64,000 nucleotides of DNA from Janthinobacterium sp. 344 (lineage in GTDB: Bacteria > Pseudomonadota > Gammaproteobacteria > Burkholderiales > Burkholderiaceae_D), in NCBI RefSeq assembly GCF_900112025.1, contig NZ_FOKL01000011.1, forward strand, positions 141,901-205,900, in the 5' to 3' direction. Shown here piece after piece: positions 8,169-15,472 of the stretch (its first letter is position 1; the number at the start of each line of letters is the position of its first letter). The translations under genes and the position numbers were made by a program. A model generated the notes under the pieces. The model worked only from the letters and a program-made list of their open reading frames with translations, was not told the DNA's origin and did not search any database.

Positions 8169-9799
8169 TGCGCCAGGTGCTGGTCATGCTGGACACGGAT
8201 TTCGACGGCGCGCGCTTTCACGCCGCCTGTGCCGCGCATGGCGGGCGCCGCCTGCATTACATCGCGCTGGCGCCGCGTCCCGTCGATGCCAGCCATTTGC
8301 CGGACGAGTGGCGCCGGCAATGGCCGCCCTGCGTGCCGGGCCTGCACCGCATGGCCTCGCGCGATGGCATGGTCACGCTCGATGTGCTGATCGGCGAGCC
8401 GGACGCTTGCCTGGCGCAGCTGTCGGCCGACGTCGATGAAGTGCACCTGGCGTGGGTGCCTGCGGCGGTGACGCAGCTGGCGCGGCTGCTGGTGGACGGC
8501 GCCCGGCTGCATGCCGTGCACCTGGACGAGGCGCAGCGCGCGGCCCTGCAACAGCACGGTTTTGTGTTTGACGAAAGCCGCCTGCGCGCCGTGTTTTATG
8601 CGCGGCAGGGAACGCGCGTTGCGGCCTGCGCGCCCGAGCGGCGCGCCATCGTCATCGGCGCGGGCGTGGCCGGCGCCGCCGCCTGCGAACGCCTGGCCGC
8701 GCGCGGCTGGAAAGTGACCCTGATCGAACGCCATGCGCAGCCGGCCGGCGAAGCGTCGGGCAACCTGGCCGGCATCTTCATGCCGCTGCTGTCGAAGGAT
8801 GACAATATCGCCACGCGCCTGGTGCGTGCCGCCTACCTGTATTCGCTACGCCGCTGGCAAGACCTGGGCGGCATCGGCGCCGCCGTCGAGGGTGCGCAAT
8901 GCGGCGTGCTGCACCTGTCGCGCGATGCCGCGCATGCGCAGGTGCAGCGGCAGATCGCCGCCAGCGGCATGTATCCGCCGGAATTTGCGCGCTGGCTCGA
9001 AGCGCCGGAAGCGGCCGCCATGCTGGGCGCGCCGGCGCCCGATGGCGCCTGGTGGTTCGCGCAAGGCGGCTGGGCGCGACCGTCTTCCGTCTGCGCGGCC
9101 ATGCTCGATGCCTGCGGCCCTTTACTGACGCGGCGCTTTTCCAGCAGCGCCCTGCGCCTCGAGCGCCTGGAGGATGAATGGCTGGTGCGCGATGCGCAAG
9201 GCGCATTGATCGCGGCGGCGCCCACGGTGATCCTGGCCGCCGGCACGGGCGCCGTGCAGTTCGAGCAGGCGGCCGGCCTGCCGCTGGGCGCCGTGCGGGG
9301 ACAGGTCACGCATCTGCCGCCAGATTTACTGCCCGCCGTGCCGTTTGTCGTCTGCCGCGAAGCCTACATGACGCCGGCGCATGCGGGCGTCGTCTGCGTC
9401 GGCGCCACCTATGATGCGGATGACGACAGCACCGTGCGGGCGGCCAGCCAGCACGACAATATCGCGAAGGTCGCCGACATCCTCGCCGTGCCCGCGTTTG
9501 CCGCGCCGCTGGCCGGGCGCACGGGCTTTCGCTGCATGGCGCCGGACCGCATGCCGCTGGCGGGCGCCTTGCCCGACCCGGGCGTGCCGGGGCGCTGCGA
9601 GCGCCTGCGCGACGTGCCGCGCTGGCCCGGCCTGCATGGCTTGCTCGGCTACGCTTCGCGCGGCCTGATCTGGGCGCCGCTGGCGGCCGAGCTGCTGGCG
9701 TGCCAGCTGGAAGGCGAGCCGCTGCCGCTGGAACGTCAGTTGGCCGAGGCGCTCGACCCTGCGCGATTTTTACTGCGCGAACGCCGCCGCGCTGGTTGA
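8165..9799 (+). CDS. mnmC: tRNA 5-methylaminomethyl-2-thiouridine synthesis protein MnmC, oxidoreductase half with degenerate N-domain
   Basis: This is a 544-residue FAD protein. The C-terminal two thirds match the MnmC oxidase domain, which removes the carboxymethyl group from cmnm5s2U34 of tRNA: a Rossmann start IVIGAGVAGAAACERLAARG (first glycine at 165), GEASGNLAGIFMPLLS, YLYSLRRWQDLG, VILAAGTGAVQF, LPLGAVRGQVTHLP and GFRCMAPDRMPLAGALPD. Residues 1-160 align in style with the MnmD methyltransferase domain (RRLHYIALAPRPVDASHLP, QWPPCVPGLHR, GMVTLDVLIGEPDACLAQL), but the glycine-rich SAM loop and the FLDGF-type active site are absent. The methyltransferase step is therefore probably not done by this protein. 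It starts within the tag stop codon. The family assignment is confident; loss of the first activity is inference. Confidence 0.9.
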   Translation: MMRQVLVMLDTDFDGARFHAACAAHGGRRLHYIALAPRPVDASHLPDEWRRQWPPCVPGLHRMASRDGMVTLDVLIGEPDACLAQLSADVDEVHLAWVPAAVTQLARLLVDGARLHAVHLDEAQRAALQQHGFVFDESRLRAVFYARQGTRVAACAPERRAIVIGAGVAGAAACERLAARGWKVTLIERHAQPAGEASGNLAGIFMPLLSKDDNIATRLVRAAYLYSLRRWQDLGGIGAAVEGAQCGVLHLSRDAAHAQVQRQIAASGMYPPEFARWLEAPEAAAMLGAPAPDGAWWFAQGGWARPSSVCAAMLDACGPLLTRRFSSSALRLERLEDEWLVRDAQGALIAAAPTVILAAGTGAVQFEQAAGLPLGAVRGQVTHLPPDLLPAVPFVVCREAYMTPAHAGVVCVGATYDADDDSTVRAASQHDNIAKVADILAVPAFAAPLAGRTGFRCMAPDRMPLAGALPDPGVPGRCERLRDVPRWPGLHGLLGYASRGLIWAPLAAELLACQLEGEPLPLERQLAEALDPARFLLRERRRAG

Positions 9800-9824
9800 G
9801 CGTTGGCGCAGAGCATGCGAGGAC

Positions 9825-9890
9825 TGGGGTCAGACCCCCAACACAGCTGACGCAAACCCTGGCGCCAACGCGCGTGAGGGTCTGACCCCA
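9825..9890. repeat. GGGGTCAGACCC-type inverted repeat element
   Basis: TGGGGTCAGACCC at 9825-9837 and its inverse GGGTCTGACCCCA at 9878-9890 enclose 40 bases. A second inverted pair (CGTTGGCGC near 9801, GCGCCAACG near 9862) interleaves with it. The same 12-mer arms recur near 20320, 31197, 31315, 31339 and 56850. It lies between mnmC and the encapsulin locus. Confidence 0.8.
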
Positions 9891-9950
9891 TATGCGGACG
9901 CTCCGCGCGTAGTCCCCATATCTGTTTTTCAGCTTTCCAAACTCTTTTTA

Positions 9951-9973
9951 ATTTGTTTTCCGAACAACATAAG
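9951..9973 (+). promoter_or_regulatory. shared upstream motif ATTTGTTTTCC...ATAAG, encapsulin locus copy 1
   Basis: ATTTGTTTTCC at 9951-9961, preceded by TTTA, and ATAAG at 9969-9973 lie about 70 bases before the rhodanese start. The identical 11-mer occurs at 11821 just before the encapsulin shell gene. It may be a regulator site or a promoter element; no perfect sigma-70 promoter is evident around it. Confidence 0.5.
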
Positions 9974-10029
9974 TTCGCTACAGTGGACGTGTGCTGGTTT
10001 TTGACGACGACGTAAAAAGAGGTGGAAAG

Positions 10030-10527
10030 ATGGCTGCTGCAGAACTGGTTTTCGATCCCCGCGCCGCGCACGGCGAGGCGGCGTTTGACGAAGTACTCCA
10101 TCTCGCGCGCACGCGGGCGCAGGCGCAGGGCTTGCCGTATGCGGGCATCGTCAGCGCGCAGGATGCGTGGCAACTGGTGCAGGCCGGCAAAGCGCAATTG
10201 GTTGACGTGCGCACCAACGAGGAGCGCATTTTTGTCGGCCATGTGCCGCAGTCGCTGCACGTGGCGTGGGCCACCGGCACGGCCATGAACCGCAATCCCC
10301 GCTTCGTGCGCGAACTGGAGGCGAAGGTGGGCGGCAAGGCGGCCGTGGTGGTGCTGCTGTGCCGCAGCGGCAAGCGCTCGGCGCTGGCCGCCGAAGCGGC
10401 GGCCAAGGCAGGCTTTACGCACGTCTTCAATATCGCACAAGGCTTCGAGGGCGACCTCGACGAGCAGCAGCAGCGCGGCCATAGCGGCGGCTGGCGCTGG
10501 CATGCGCTGCCCTGGCTGCAAGACTAA
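10030..10527 (+). CDS. rhodanese-like sulfurtransferase (encapsulin locus)
   Basis: This 165-residue single-domain rhodanese carries sulfane sulfur on a cysteine. The active loop is CRSGKRS with the catalytic Cys111, preceded by LVDVRTNEERIFVGHVPQSLHVAW, the usual CH2A/B region. The N-terminal 40 residues (FDPRAAHGEAAFDEVLHLARTRA...) form a helical extension. The ATG at 10030 has AGAGGTGGAAAG directly before it; the upstream in-frame start at 9991 has no ribosome site. It is followed 19 bases later by serine O-acetyltransferase, and both precede an encapsulin shell and a cysteine desulfurase. Rhodanese is a recurring member of family 2A encapsulin loci, where it is thought to work in the same sulfur-handling pathway. 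Confidence 0.92.
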   Translation: MAAAELVFDPRAAHGEAAFDEVLHLARTRAQAQGLPYAGIVSAQDAWQLVQAGKAQLVDVRTNEERIFVGHVPQSLHVAWATGTAMNRNPRFVRELEAKVGGKAAVVVLLCRSGKRSALAAEAAAKAGFTHVFNIAQGFEGDLDEQQQRGHSGGWRWHALPWLQD

Positions 10528-10546
10528 CCCACCCTTCAGGACCACC

Positions 10547-11533
10547 ATGAACCAGCGTGCCTTGCCTTCCGCCTCCCTTGCCGCGCAGCCGCAATGGGAA
10601 CTGCACCAGATCGTCGATGAATTGCGCGCCGTGCGCGAACGCTGGCGCGACGGCTTACTGCGCCACCAGGAGTGCGGCGCGCGCGAATTCCCGTCGCGCC
10701 AGCACCTGCGCGACATCGTCACCGCCCTGTGCGCGGCCCTGTTTCCCATGCGTCTGGGGCCGCTGGACCTGCAGCAGGAGAGCGAGGATTTTTTTGTCGG
10801 CCATACGCTCGACACGACCTTGACAGGCTTGCACGAACAGGTGCGGCGCGAACTCAGTTACCACGCGCGCCAGCACGGCTTGCAGCAGACGGTGTCCATC
10901 GAACAGCAGGCGCTGGCCATCGTGCAGCGCTTCGCCCGCGCGCTGCCGCGCATCCGCGCCCAGCTCGACACGGACGTGGCGGCCGCCTTCCATGGCGACC
11001 CGGCCGCGCACAGCGTCGATGAAGTGCTGCTGTGCTATCCGGGCATCCTGGCCATCATCCATTACCGCCTGGCGCACACCCTGTATGCGCTGGGCGCGCC
11101 GCTGGTGGCGCGCATCATCGCCGAAGTGGCACATTCGCAGACGGGCATCGACATCCATCCGGGTGCCGTCATCGGGTCGAGTTTTTTCATCGACCATGGC
11201 ACCGGCGTGGTGATCGGCGAGACGGCCATCATCGGGGAACGGGTGCGCATCTACCAGGCCGTCACCCTGGGCGCCAAGCGCTTTCCCGCAGGCGACGATG
11301 GCGTGCTGAAAAAGGGACTGGCGCGCCATCCCATCGTGCAGGACGACGTGGTGATTTACGCTGGCGCGACGATACTGGGACGGGTGACCATCGGCCAGGG
11401 CTCCGTCATCGGCGGCAACGTCTGGCTGACCCGTAACGTGGCGCCCGGCAGCAACATCACGCAAGCCCACAACCAGCAGGACGCAGCCGAGCCGCAAGCA
11501 GCATTCCACCCCGCTTTTGCCCATCACCCGTGA
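10547..11533 (+). CDS. epsC: serine O-acetyltransferase, EpsC type (encapsulin locus)
   Basis: This 328-residue enzyme converts L-serine and acetyl-CoA to O-acetylserine, the acceptor for sulfide in cysteine synthesis. Residues 1-190 are the helical N-terminal region of the long EpsC subtype (ELHQIVDELRAVRERW, HQECGAREFPSRQHL, LCYPGILAIIHYRLAH). Residues about 200-310 are a left-handed beta-helix of hexapeptide repeats with the active-site stretch SQTGIDIHPGAVIGSSFFID and HGTGVVIGETAIIG. The ATG at 10547 follows TTCAGGACCACC. This EpsC type is repeatedly encoded beside family 2A encapsulins. Together with the desulfurase, it suggests a locus handling both cysteine formation and sulfur removal. 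Confidence 0.93.
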   Translation: MNQRALPSASLAAQPQWELHQIVDELRAVRERWRDGLLRHQECGAREFPSRQHLRDIVTALCAALFPMRLGPLDLQQESEDFFVGHTLDTTLTGLHEQVRRELSYHARQHGLQQTVSIEQQALAIVQRFARALPRIRAQLDTDVAAAFHGDPAAHSVDEVLLCYPGILAIIHYRLAHTLYALGAPLVARIIAEVAHSQTGIDIHPGAVIGSSFFIDHGTGVVIGETAIIGERVRIYQAVTLGAKRFPAGDDGVLKKGLARHPIVQDDVVIYAGATILGRVTIGQGSVIGGNVWLTRNVAPGSNITQAHNQQDAAEPQAAFHPAFAHHP

Positions 11534-11540
11534 GGACCGC

Positions 11541-11765
11541 ATGTTGATCAAACAGTTTGGCCTGGCCGTGCGCCAGTTGCGCGAAGGGCATGGCTGGTCG
11601 CAGGAGCGGCTGGCCGAAGCGGCCGACTTGAACCGCTCCTTCATTGGCGAAATCGAACGGGGCGCCGCCACGCCGTCGCTGCTGACGGTGGAAAAACTGG
11701 CCGGCGCATTGGGCATCGGCCTGGCCGGCCTGATGGCCCGCTGCGAACCGGAACTGGTCGATTAA
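11541..11765 (+). CDS. small XRE family HTH regulator inside the encapsulin locus
   Basis: This 74-residue protein is little more than a Cro/C1-type helix-turn-helix: FGLAVRQLREGHGWSQERLAEAADLNRSFIGEIERGAATPSLLTVEKLAGALG. It matches the many HTH_3 regulators that bind DNA as dimers. The ATG at 11541 has GTGAGGACCGC in front of it and lies seven bases after the epsC stop, so it is cotranscribed with epsC. A gap of 103 bases with the ATTTGTTTTCC motif then separates it from the shell gene. Autoregulation or control of the shell gene through that motif is an attractive but untested inference. Confidence 0.88.
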   Translation: MLIKQFGLAVRQLREGHGWSQERLAEAADLNRSFIGEIERGAATPSLLTVEKLAGALGIGLAGLMARCEPELVD

Positions 11766-11820
11766 TGCCGGCCTGGTGGCGATAGCATGTTGAGGGAAGA
11801 GGGGAGACATCCGATACTTT

Positions 11821-11838
11821 ATTTGTTTTCCAGATAAG
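11821..11838 (+). promoter_or_regulatory. shared upstream motif ATTTGTTTTCC-AGATAAG, encapsulin locus copy 2
   Basis: ATTTGTTTTCC at 11821-11831 is followed by ATAAG at 11834-11838, 37 bases before the shell ATG. It repeats the motif at 9951. Such a site before the shell gene suggests an internal promoter or operator, so that shell and cargo can be made apart from the upstream enzymes. Confidence 0.5.
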
Positions 11839-11868
11839 CATACTCACTTTTCTCATTAGGAGTCGTTG

Positions 11869-12801
11869 ATGGCCGAAGCAACCCCCGATAGCCAGTTTGC
11901 GCTGGGCGATAACGCCGCGCGCCAGCTGGCCAATGCCAGCAAGAGCGTTCCCCAGCTGTCCACCATCACGCCGCGCTGGCTGGTGCACCTGCTGCAGTGG
12001 CTGCCCGTGGAAGCGGGTATCTACCGCCTGAACCGCGTGAAAAATCCGAAGGACGTGCGCGTGGCCTGCTCGCAGCGCGACGAGTCCGAACTGCCGCAAA
12101 CCTTCGTCGACTACGACGAGCAGCCGCGCGAATATTTCCTCAATGCCGTCAGCACGGTGCTTGACGTGCACACGCGCGTGTCGGACCTGTACAGCAGCCC
12201 GCACGACCAGATCAAGGAGCAGCTGCGCCTGACCATCGAGACGATCAAGGAGCGCCAGGAAAGCGAATTGATCAATAATCCCGATTACGGCCTGCTGGCC
12301 AGCGTGCACGACGACCAGCGCATCTTTACCCTGACGGGCGCGCCCACGCCGGACGACCTCGACGAGCTGCTGACAAAAGTGTGGAAGGAGCCGGGCTTCT
12401 TCCTCGCCCACCCGCTGGCCATTGCCGCCTTTGGCCGCGAATGCACGCGCCGCGGCGTGCCGCCGCCGACCGTCAGCCTGTTCGGTTCGCAATTCCTCAC
12501 CTGGCGCGGCGTGCCGCTGGTGCCATCCGATAAACTGCCCATCGAAGACGGCAAGACGAAAATCATCCTGCTGCGCGCGGGCGAGCAGCGCCAGGGCGTG
12601 ATCGGCCTGTTCCAGCCTGGCCTGGCGGGCGAGCAAAGCCCGGGCCTGTCCGTGCGCTTCATGGGCATCAACCGCCACGCGATTTCGTCCTATCTGATTT
12701 CGCTGTATTGCTCGCTGGCCGTGCTGACGGACGATGCGCTGGCCGTACTGGAAGACGTGGAGATCGGTAAATACCATGACTACCCAGACACCTACAAGTG
12801 A
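11869..12801 (+). CDS. family 2A encapsulin nanocompartment shell protein
   Basis: This 310-residue protein has the HK97-fold shell-protein character of family 2A encapsulins (the SrpI group). The N-terminal arm is ALGDNAARQLANASKSVPQL, followed by TPRWLVHLLQWLPVEAGIYRLN. Later come DVHTRVSDLYSSPHDQIKEQ, ESELINNPDYGLLASV, a PPTVSLFGSQFLTWRGVPLV stretch and GINRHAISSYLISLYCSLAV. Such proteins assemble into a T=1 icosahedral shell around a cysteine desulfurase, exactly the gene that overlaps its 3' end by 26 bases. The ATG at 11869 follows TTAGGAGTCGTTG; a TTG one codon earlier is less likely. There is no signal peptide, as expected for a cytosolic compartment. Identification rests on family resemblance plus the whole gene neighbourhood. 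Confidence 0.9.
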   Translation: MAEATPDSQFALGDNAARQLANASKSVPQLSTITPRWLVHLLQWLPVEAGIYRLNRVKNPKDVRVACSQRDESELPQTFVDYDEQPREYFLNAVSTVLDVHTRVSDLYSSPHDQIKEQLRLTIETIKERQESELINNPDYGLLASVHDDQRIFTLTGAPTPDDLDELLTKVWKEPGFFLAHPLAIAAFGRECTRRGVPPPTVSLFGSQFLTWRGVPLVPSDKLPIEDGKTKIILLRAGEQRQGVIGLFQPGLAGEQSPGLSVRFMGINRHAISSYLISLYCSLAVLTDDALAVLEDVEIGKYHDYPDTYK

Positions 12802-14569
12802 TGGCGCGGCGGCCCTGCCGCCGTCCTCCTTGCTGCCCGACGAAGCGACCCTGAACCGCCTGGCCGGCGAATTCTTTGCCCGTTTGCCGACGCTTGACAA
12901 GTCGCCCAGCCTCGGCGGCTCGGGCAGCGTGCTTGATGCGGCGCCCCGCTACGCGCATCGCGCGCCGCCGCAGCTGGGACCATCGTTCGCCGCCATCGCC
13001 CCCGGCGTGGCGACGGCGCAGGTGCCGCCCGTGACGGCGCCACTGGAAGCGCCGATTGCGCCGGCGCCCGCCTCGGTGCCCACGCCGCGCGCATCCAGCG
13101 TCGCCGCGCCGTCGCCGTACTATTTTATCGGCGGCGCGCATGGCTATCCCGCGTCACCAGGCAAGCTCGATGGCCTGGCGCAGCAGGGCCTGGGACAAAC
13201 GGCAGCGGATGATTTGCGGGGCCTGTTCGCCACGCCGCAGCGCACGCCCGCGCGCCAGCTGCCCGCATCGCCGGCTGACAGCCAGCCCGCGTTCTATTTC
13301 CAGACCGAGCTGCCTGCGGCGGCGCGGCCCGGCCTGCAGCAAGCGCCGGCGCCATTCGACGTGCACGCCGTGCGGCGCGACTTTCCCGTGCTGGCCGAGC
13401 GGGTCAACGGCAAGCCGCTGGCCTGGTTCGACAATGCGGCCACCACGCACAAGCCGCAGTCGGTGATCGACCGCATCGCGTACTTTTATGCGCACGAGAA
13501 TTCGAACATCCACCGCGCCGCGCACGCGCTGGCGGCGCGCGCCAGCGACGCGTACGAGGCCGCACGCGCCAAGGTGGCCAGCTTCCTGGGCGCCGCCTCG
13601 GCCAATGAAATCATTTTTGTGCGCGGCGCCACGGAAGGCATCAATTTGATCGCCAACACCTTCGGGCGCAAGTACATCGGCAGCGGCGACGAGATCATCG
13701 TCTCGCAGCTGGAGCACCATGCCAACATCGTGCCGTGGCAGCAGCTGGCGGCGGAAAAGGGCGCGACGCTGCGCGTGATACCCGTCGACGACAGCGGGCA
13801 GATCCTCCTCGACGAATTCCGCAAGCTGCTCAACGGGCGCACGAAACTGGTGTCGGTGACGCAGGTGTCGAATGCGCTGGGCACGGTGACACCGGTGGCG
13901 CAGATCATCGCGCTGGCGCATGCGGCCGGCGTGCGCGTGCTGGTCGATGGCGCGCAGGCCGTGTCGCACCTGCGCGTGGACGTGCAGGCGCTGGGCGCCG
14001 ATTTTTACGTGTTCTCGGGGCATAAGGTGTTCGGCCCGACGGGCATCGGCGCCGTGTATGGCAAGGCGGACTTGCTGGAGCAATTGCCGCCGTGGCAGGG
14101 CGGCGGCAACATGATCGCCGACGTCACGTTCGAGCGCACCGTTTACCAGGGCGTGCCGAACCGTTTCGAGGCGGGCACGGGCAATATCGCCGATGCCGTG
14201 GGCCTGGGTGCGGCCATCGATTACGTAGCACGCATCGGCCTGGAAAACATCGCCGCCTACGAGCACGCGCTGCTCGACTACGCCACGCAGCAGCTGCAAG
14301 CCATACCCGGCGTGCGCCTGATCGGCACGGCGTTTGAAAAGGCGAGCGTGGCTTCCTTTGTTCTGGCCGGCTATGCGCCGGCGGAAGTGGGAAGTGCCCT
14401 GAACGACGAGGGCATCGCCGTGCGCTCGGGCCACCATTGCGCCCAGCCTATCCTGCGCCGCTTCGGCGTGGAAGCGACCGTGCGTCCCTCGTTCGCCTTC
14501 TACAATACGTATGAGGAAATCGACCGCATGATCGTCGTGGTGAAACGCCTGGCGGGCGCGCGCCGCTGA
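12776..14569 (+). CDS. family 2A encapsulin cargo cysteine desulfurase with long disordered N-terminus
   Basis: This 597-residue PLP enzyme takes sulfur from L-cysteine as an enzyme-bound persulfide, leaving alanine. The SufS/CsdA-like core starts at about residue 194 (DVHAVRRDFPVL, AWFDNAATTHKPQSVIDRI). It has Lys417 in VFSGHKVFGPTG for PLP, TGNIADAVGLGAAIDY, and catalytic Cys555 in VRSGHHCAQP. Residues 1-193 are rich in Pro, Ala and Ser and look disordered, with isolated motifs LNRLAGEFFARLP (26-38), SPYYFIGG (113-120) and PAFYFQ (171-176). Ordinary SufS is about 410 residues, so the extension fits the encapsulation sequence known for family 2A cargo. The gene begins inside the shell gene, which suggests coupled translation and a set shell:cargo ratio. 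Confidence 0.94.
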   Translation: MTTQTPTSDGAAALPPSSLLPDEATLNRLAGEFFARLPTLDKSPSLGGSGSVLDAAPRYAHRAPPQLGPSFAAIAPGVATAQVPPVTAPLEAPIAPAPASVPTPRASSVAAPSPYYFIGGAHGYPASPGKLDGLAQQGLGQTAADDLRGLFATPQRTPARQLPASPADSQPAFYFQTELPAAARPGLQQAPAPFDVHAVRRDFPVLAERVNGKPLAWFDNAATTHKPQSVIDRIAYFYAHENSNIHRAAHALAARASDAYEAARAKVASFLGAASANEIIFVRGATEGINLIANTFGRKYIGSGDEIIVSQLEHHANIVPWQQLAAEKGATLRVIPVDDSGQILLDEFRKLLNGRTKLVSVTQVSNALGTVTPVAQIIALAHAAGVRVLVDGAQAVSHLRVDVQALGADFYVFSGHKVFGPTGIGAVYGKADLLEQLPPWQGGGNMIADVTFERTVYQGVPNRFEAGTGNIADAVGLGAAIDYVARIGLENIAAYEHALLDYATQQLQAIPGVRLIGTAFEKASVASFVLAGYAPAEVGSALNDEGIAVRSGHHCAQPILRRFGVEATVRPSFAFYNTYEEIDRMIVVVKRLAGARR

Positions 14570-14590
14570 GCTGGTTGGCTTGACAAGCGG

Positions 14591-14624
14591 ATGCCGCCCC
14601 TGCGCCAGCGGGGGCGGCATTGTT
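14591..14624 (+). terminator. hairpin after the encapsulin operon
   Basis: ATGCCGCCCC and GGGGCGGCAT form a ten-pair stem around TGCGCCAGCG, followed by TGTTG. The T run is poor, so termination may be partial. It lies 21 bases after the desulfurase stop. Confidence 0.55.
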
Positions 14625-14741
14625 GCGTCATGTCACGGACTTTGCGCGTGGCTGGCAGGCGCCCGCAGGCTGGCGGTATAATTTATCCTTGGCAATATTC
14701 AAGCCGCGGCGCCGTGCCGCCGGCGCCCGAGGAGATATCTG

Positions 14742-15461
14742 GTGGAAGATCAACACAGCTCGCCCGAGCTTTTCCTGTTCCTGGCGTCGACCGTGCACGA
14801 CATGAAAAATTCGATCAGCGTGGTCAGCGGCACGCTGGAATCGCTGCTGGCGGCCGAGCAGGCCAAGGCCGCGCCCCAGGCGGACCCCGCCTACCTGCAG
14901 ATGGCGCAGATGCTGTACCAGACCAAGCGCCTCAACGATAACCTGATCCAGCTGCTGGCCCTGTACAAGGAAGTGGGCAAGCCCGGCTACCCGTTCGACG
15001 TGCGGCCGCAATTGGTGGGCCAGGTCATCGATCAGGTGGTGGACCAGGAAAAAATCCTGCTGGCCTCGAAGGGCATTCGCCTGGAGACGGCCTGTCCGCC
15101 GGAGCTGATCTGGACGCTCGACGAAGACCTCGTCATCGGCGTGCTGGCGCATGCCATCAACAATGCCATCCGCTATACGCGCGACACGATCCGCCTGTCG
15201 GTGCGGGAGCACGAGGGCATGCTGGAGCTGCGCGTGGAAGACAATGGCGAAGGCTATACGCAAGCCTTGCTCGACGCGGGCAGCGCGGCCATGGATGGCA
15301 TGGCGGCCGGCGTGAACTTTTCCACCAACAGCACGGGCCTGGGTCTGTATTTTTCCAGCGAAGTGGCAAAGATGCACAAGCACCGGGGGCAGGGCGGCAG
15401 CATCGCGCTGGAAAATGGCGGCGCCCTGGGCGGCGGCTGCTTCATCCTGCGCCTGCCCTGA
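14742..15461 (+). CDS. sensorless histidine kinase
   Basis: This 239-residue kinase has only the transmitter part. The phosphoacceptor is probably His19 in STVHDMKNSISVVSG, an H-box just after the start. The HATPase_c domain follows (N-box AHAINNAIRYTRD, G1 VEDNGEGY, G2 STGLGLYFSSEVAK). There are no membrane segments or sensor domain, so input must come from a partner protein. The start is the GTG at 14742, with GAGGAGATATCTG before it. It is 11 bases upstream of a REC-TPR gene, its likely partner. Confidence 0.88.
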   Translation: MEDQHSSPELFLFLASTVHDMKNSISVVSGTLESLLAAEQAKAAPQADPAYLQMAQMLYQTKRLNDNLIQLLALYKEVGKPGYPFDVRPQLVGQVIDQVVDQEKILLASKGIRLETACPPELIWTLDEDLVIGVLAHAINNAIRYTRDTIRLSVREHEGMLELRVEDNGEGYTQALLDAGSAAMDGMAAGVNFSTNSTGLGLYFSSEVAKMHKHRGQGGSIALENGGALGGGCFILRLP

Positions 15462-15472
15462 GCGAGGACACC

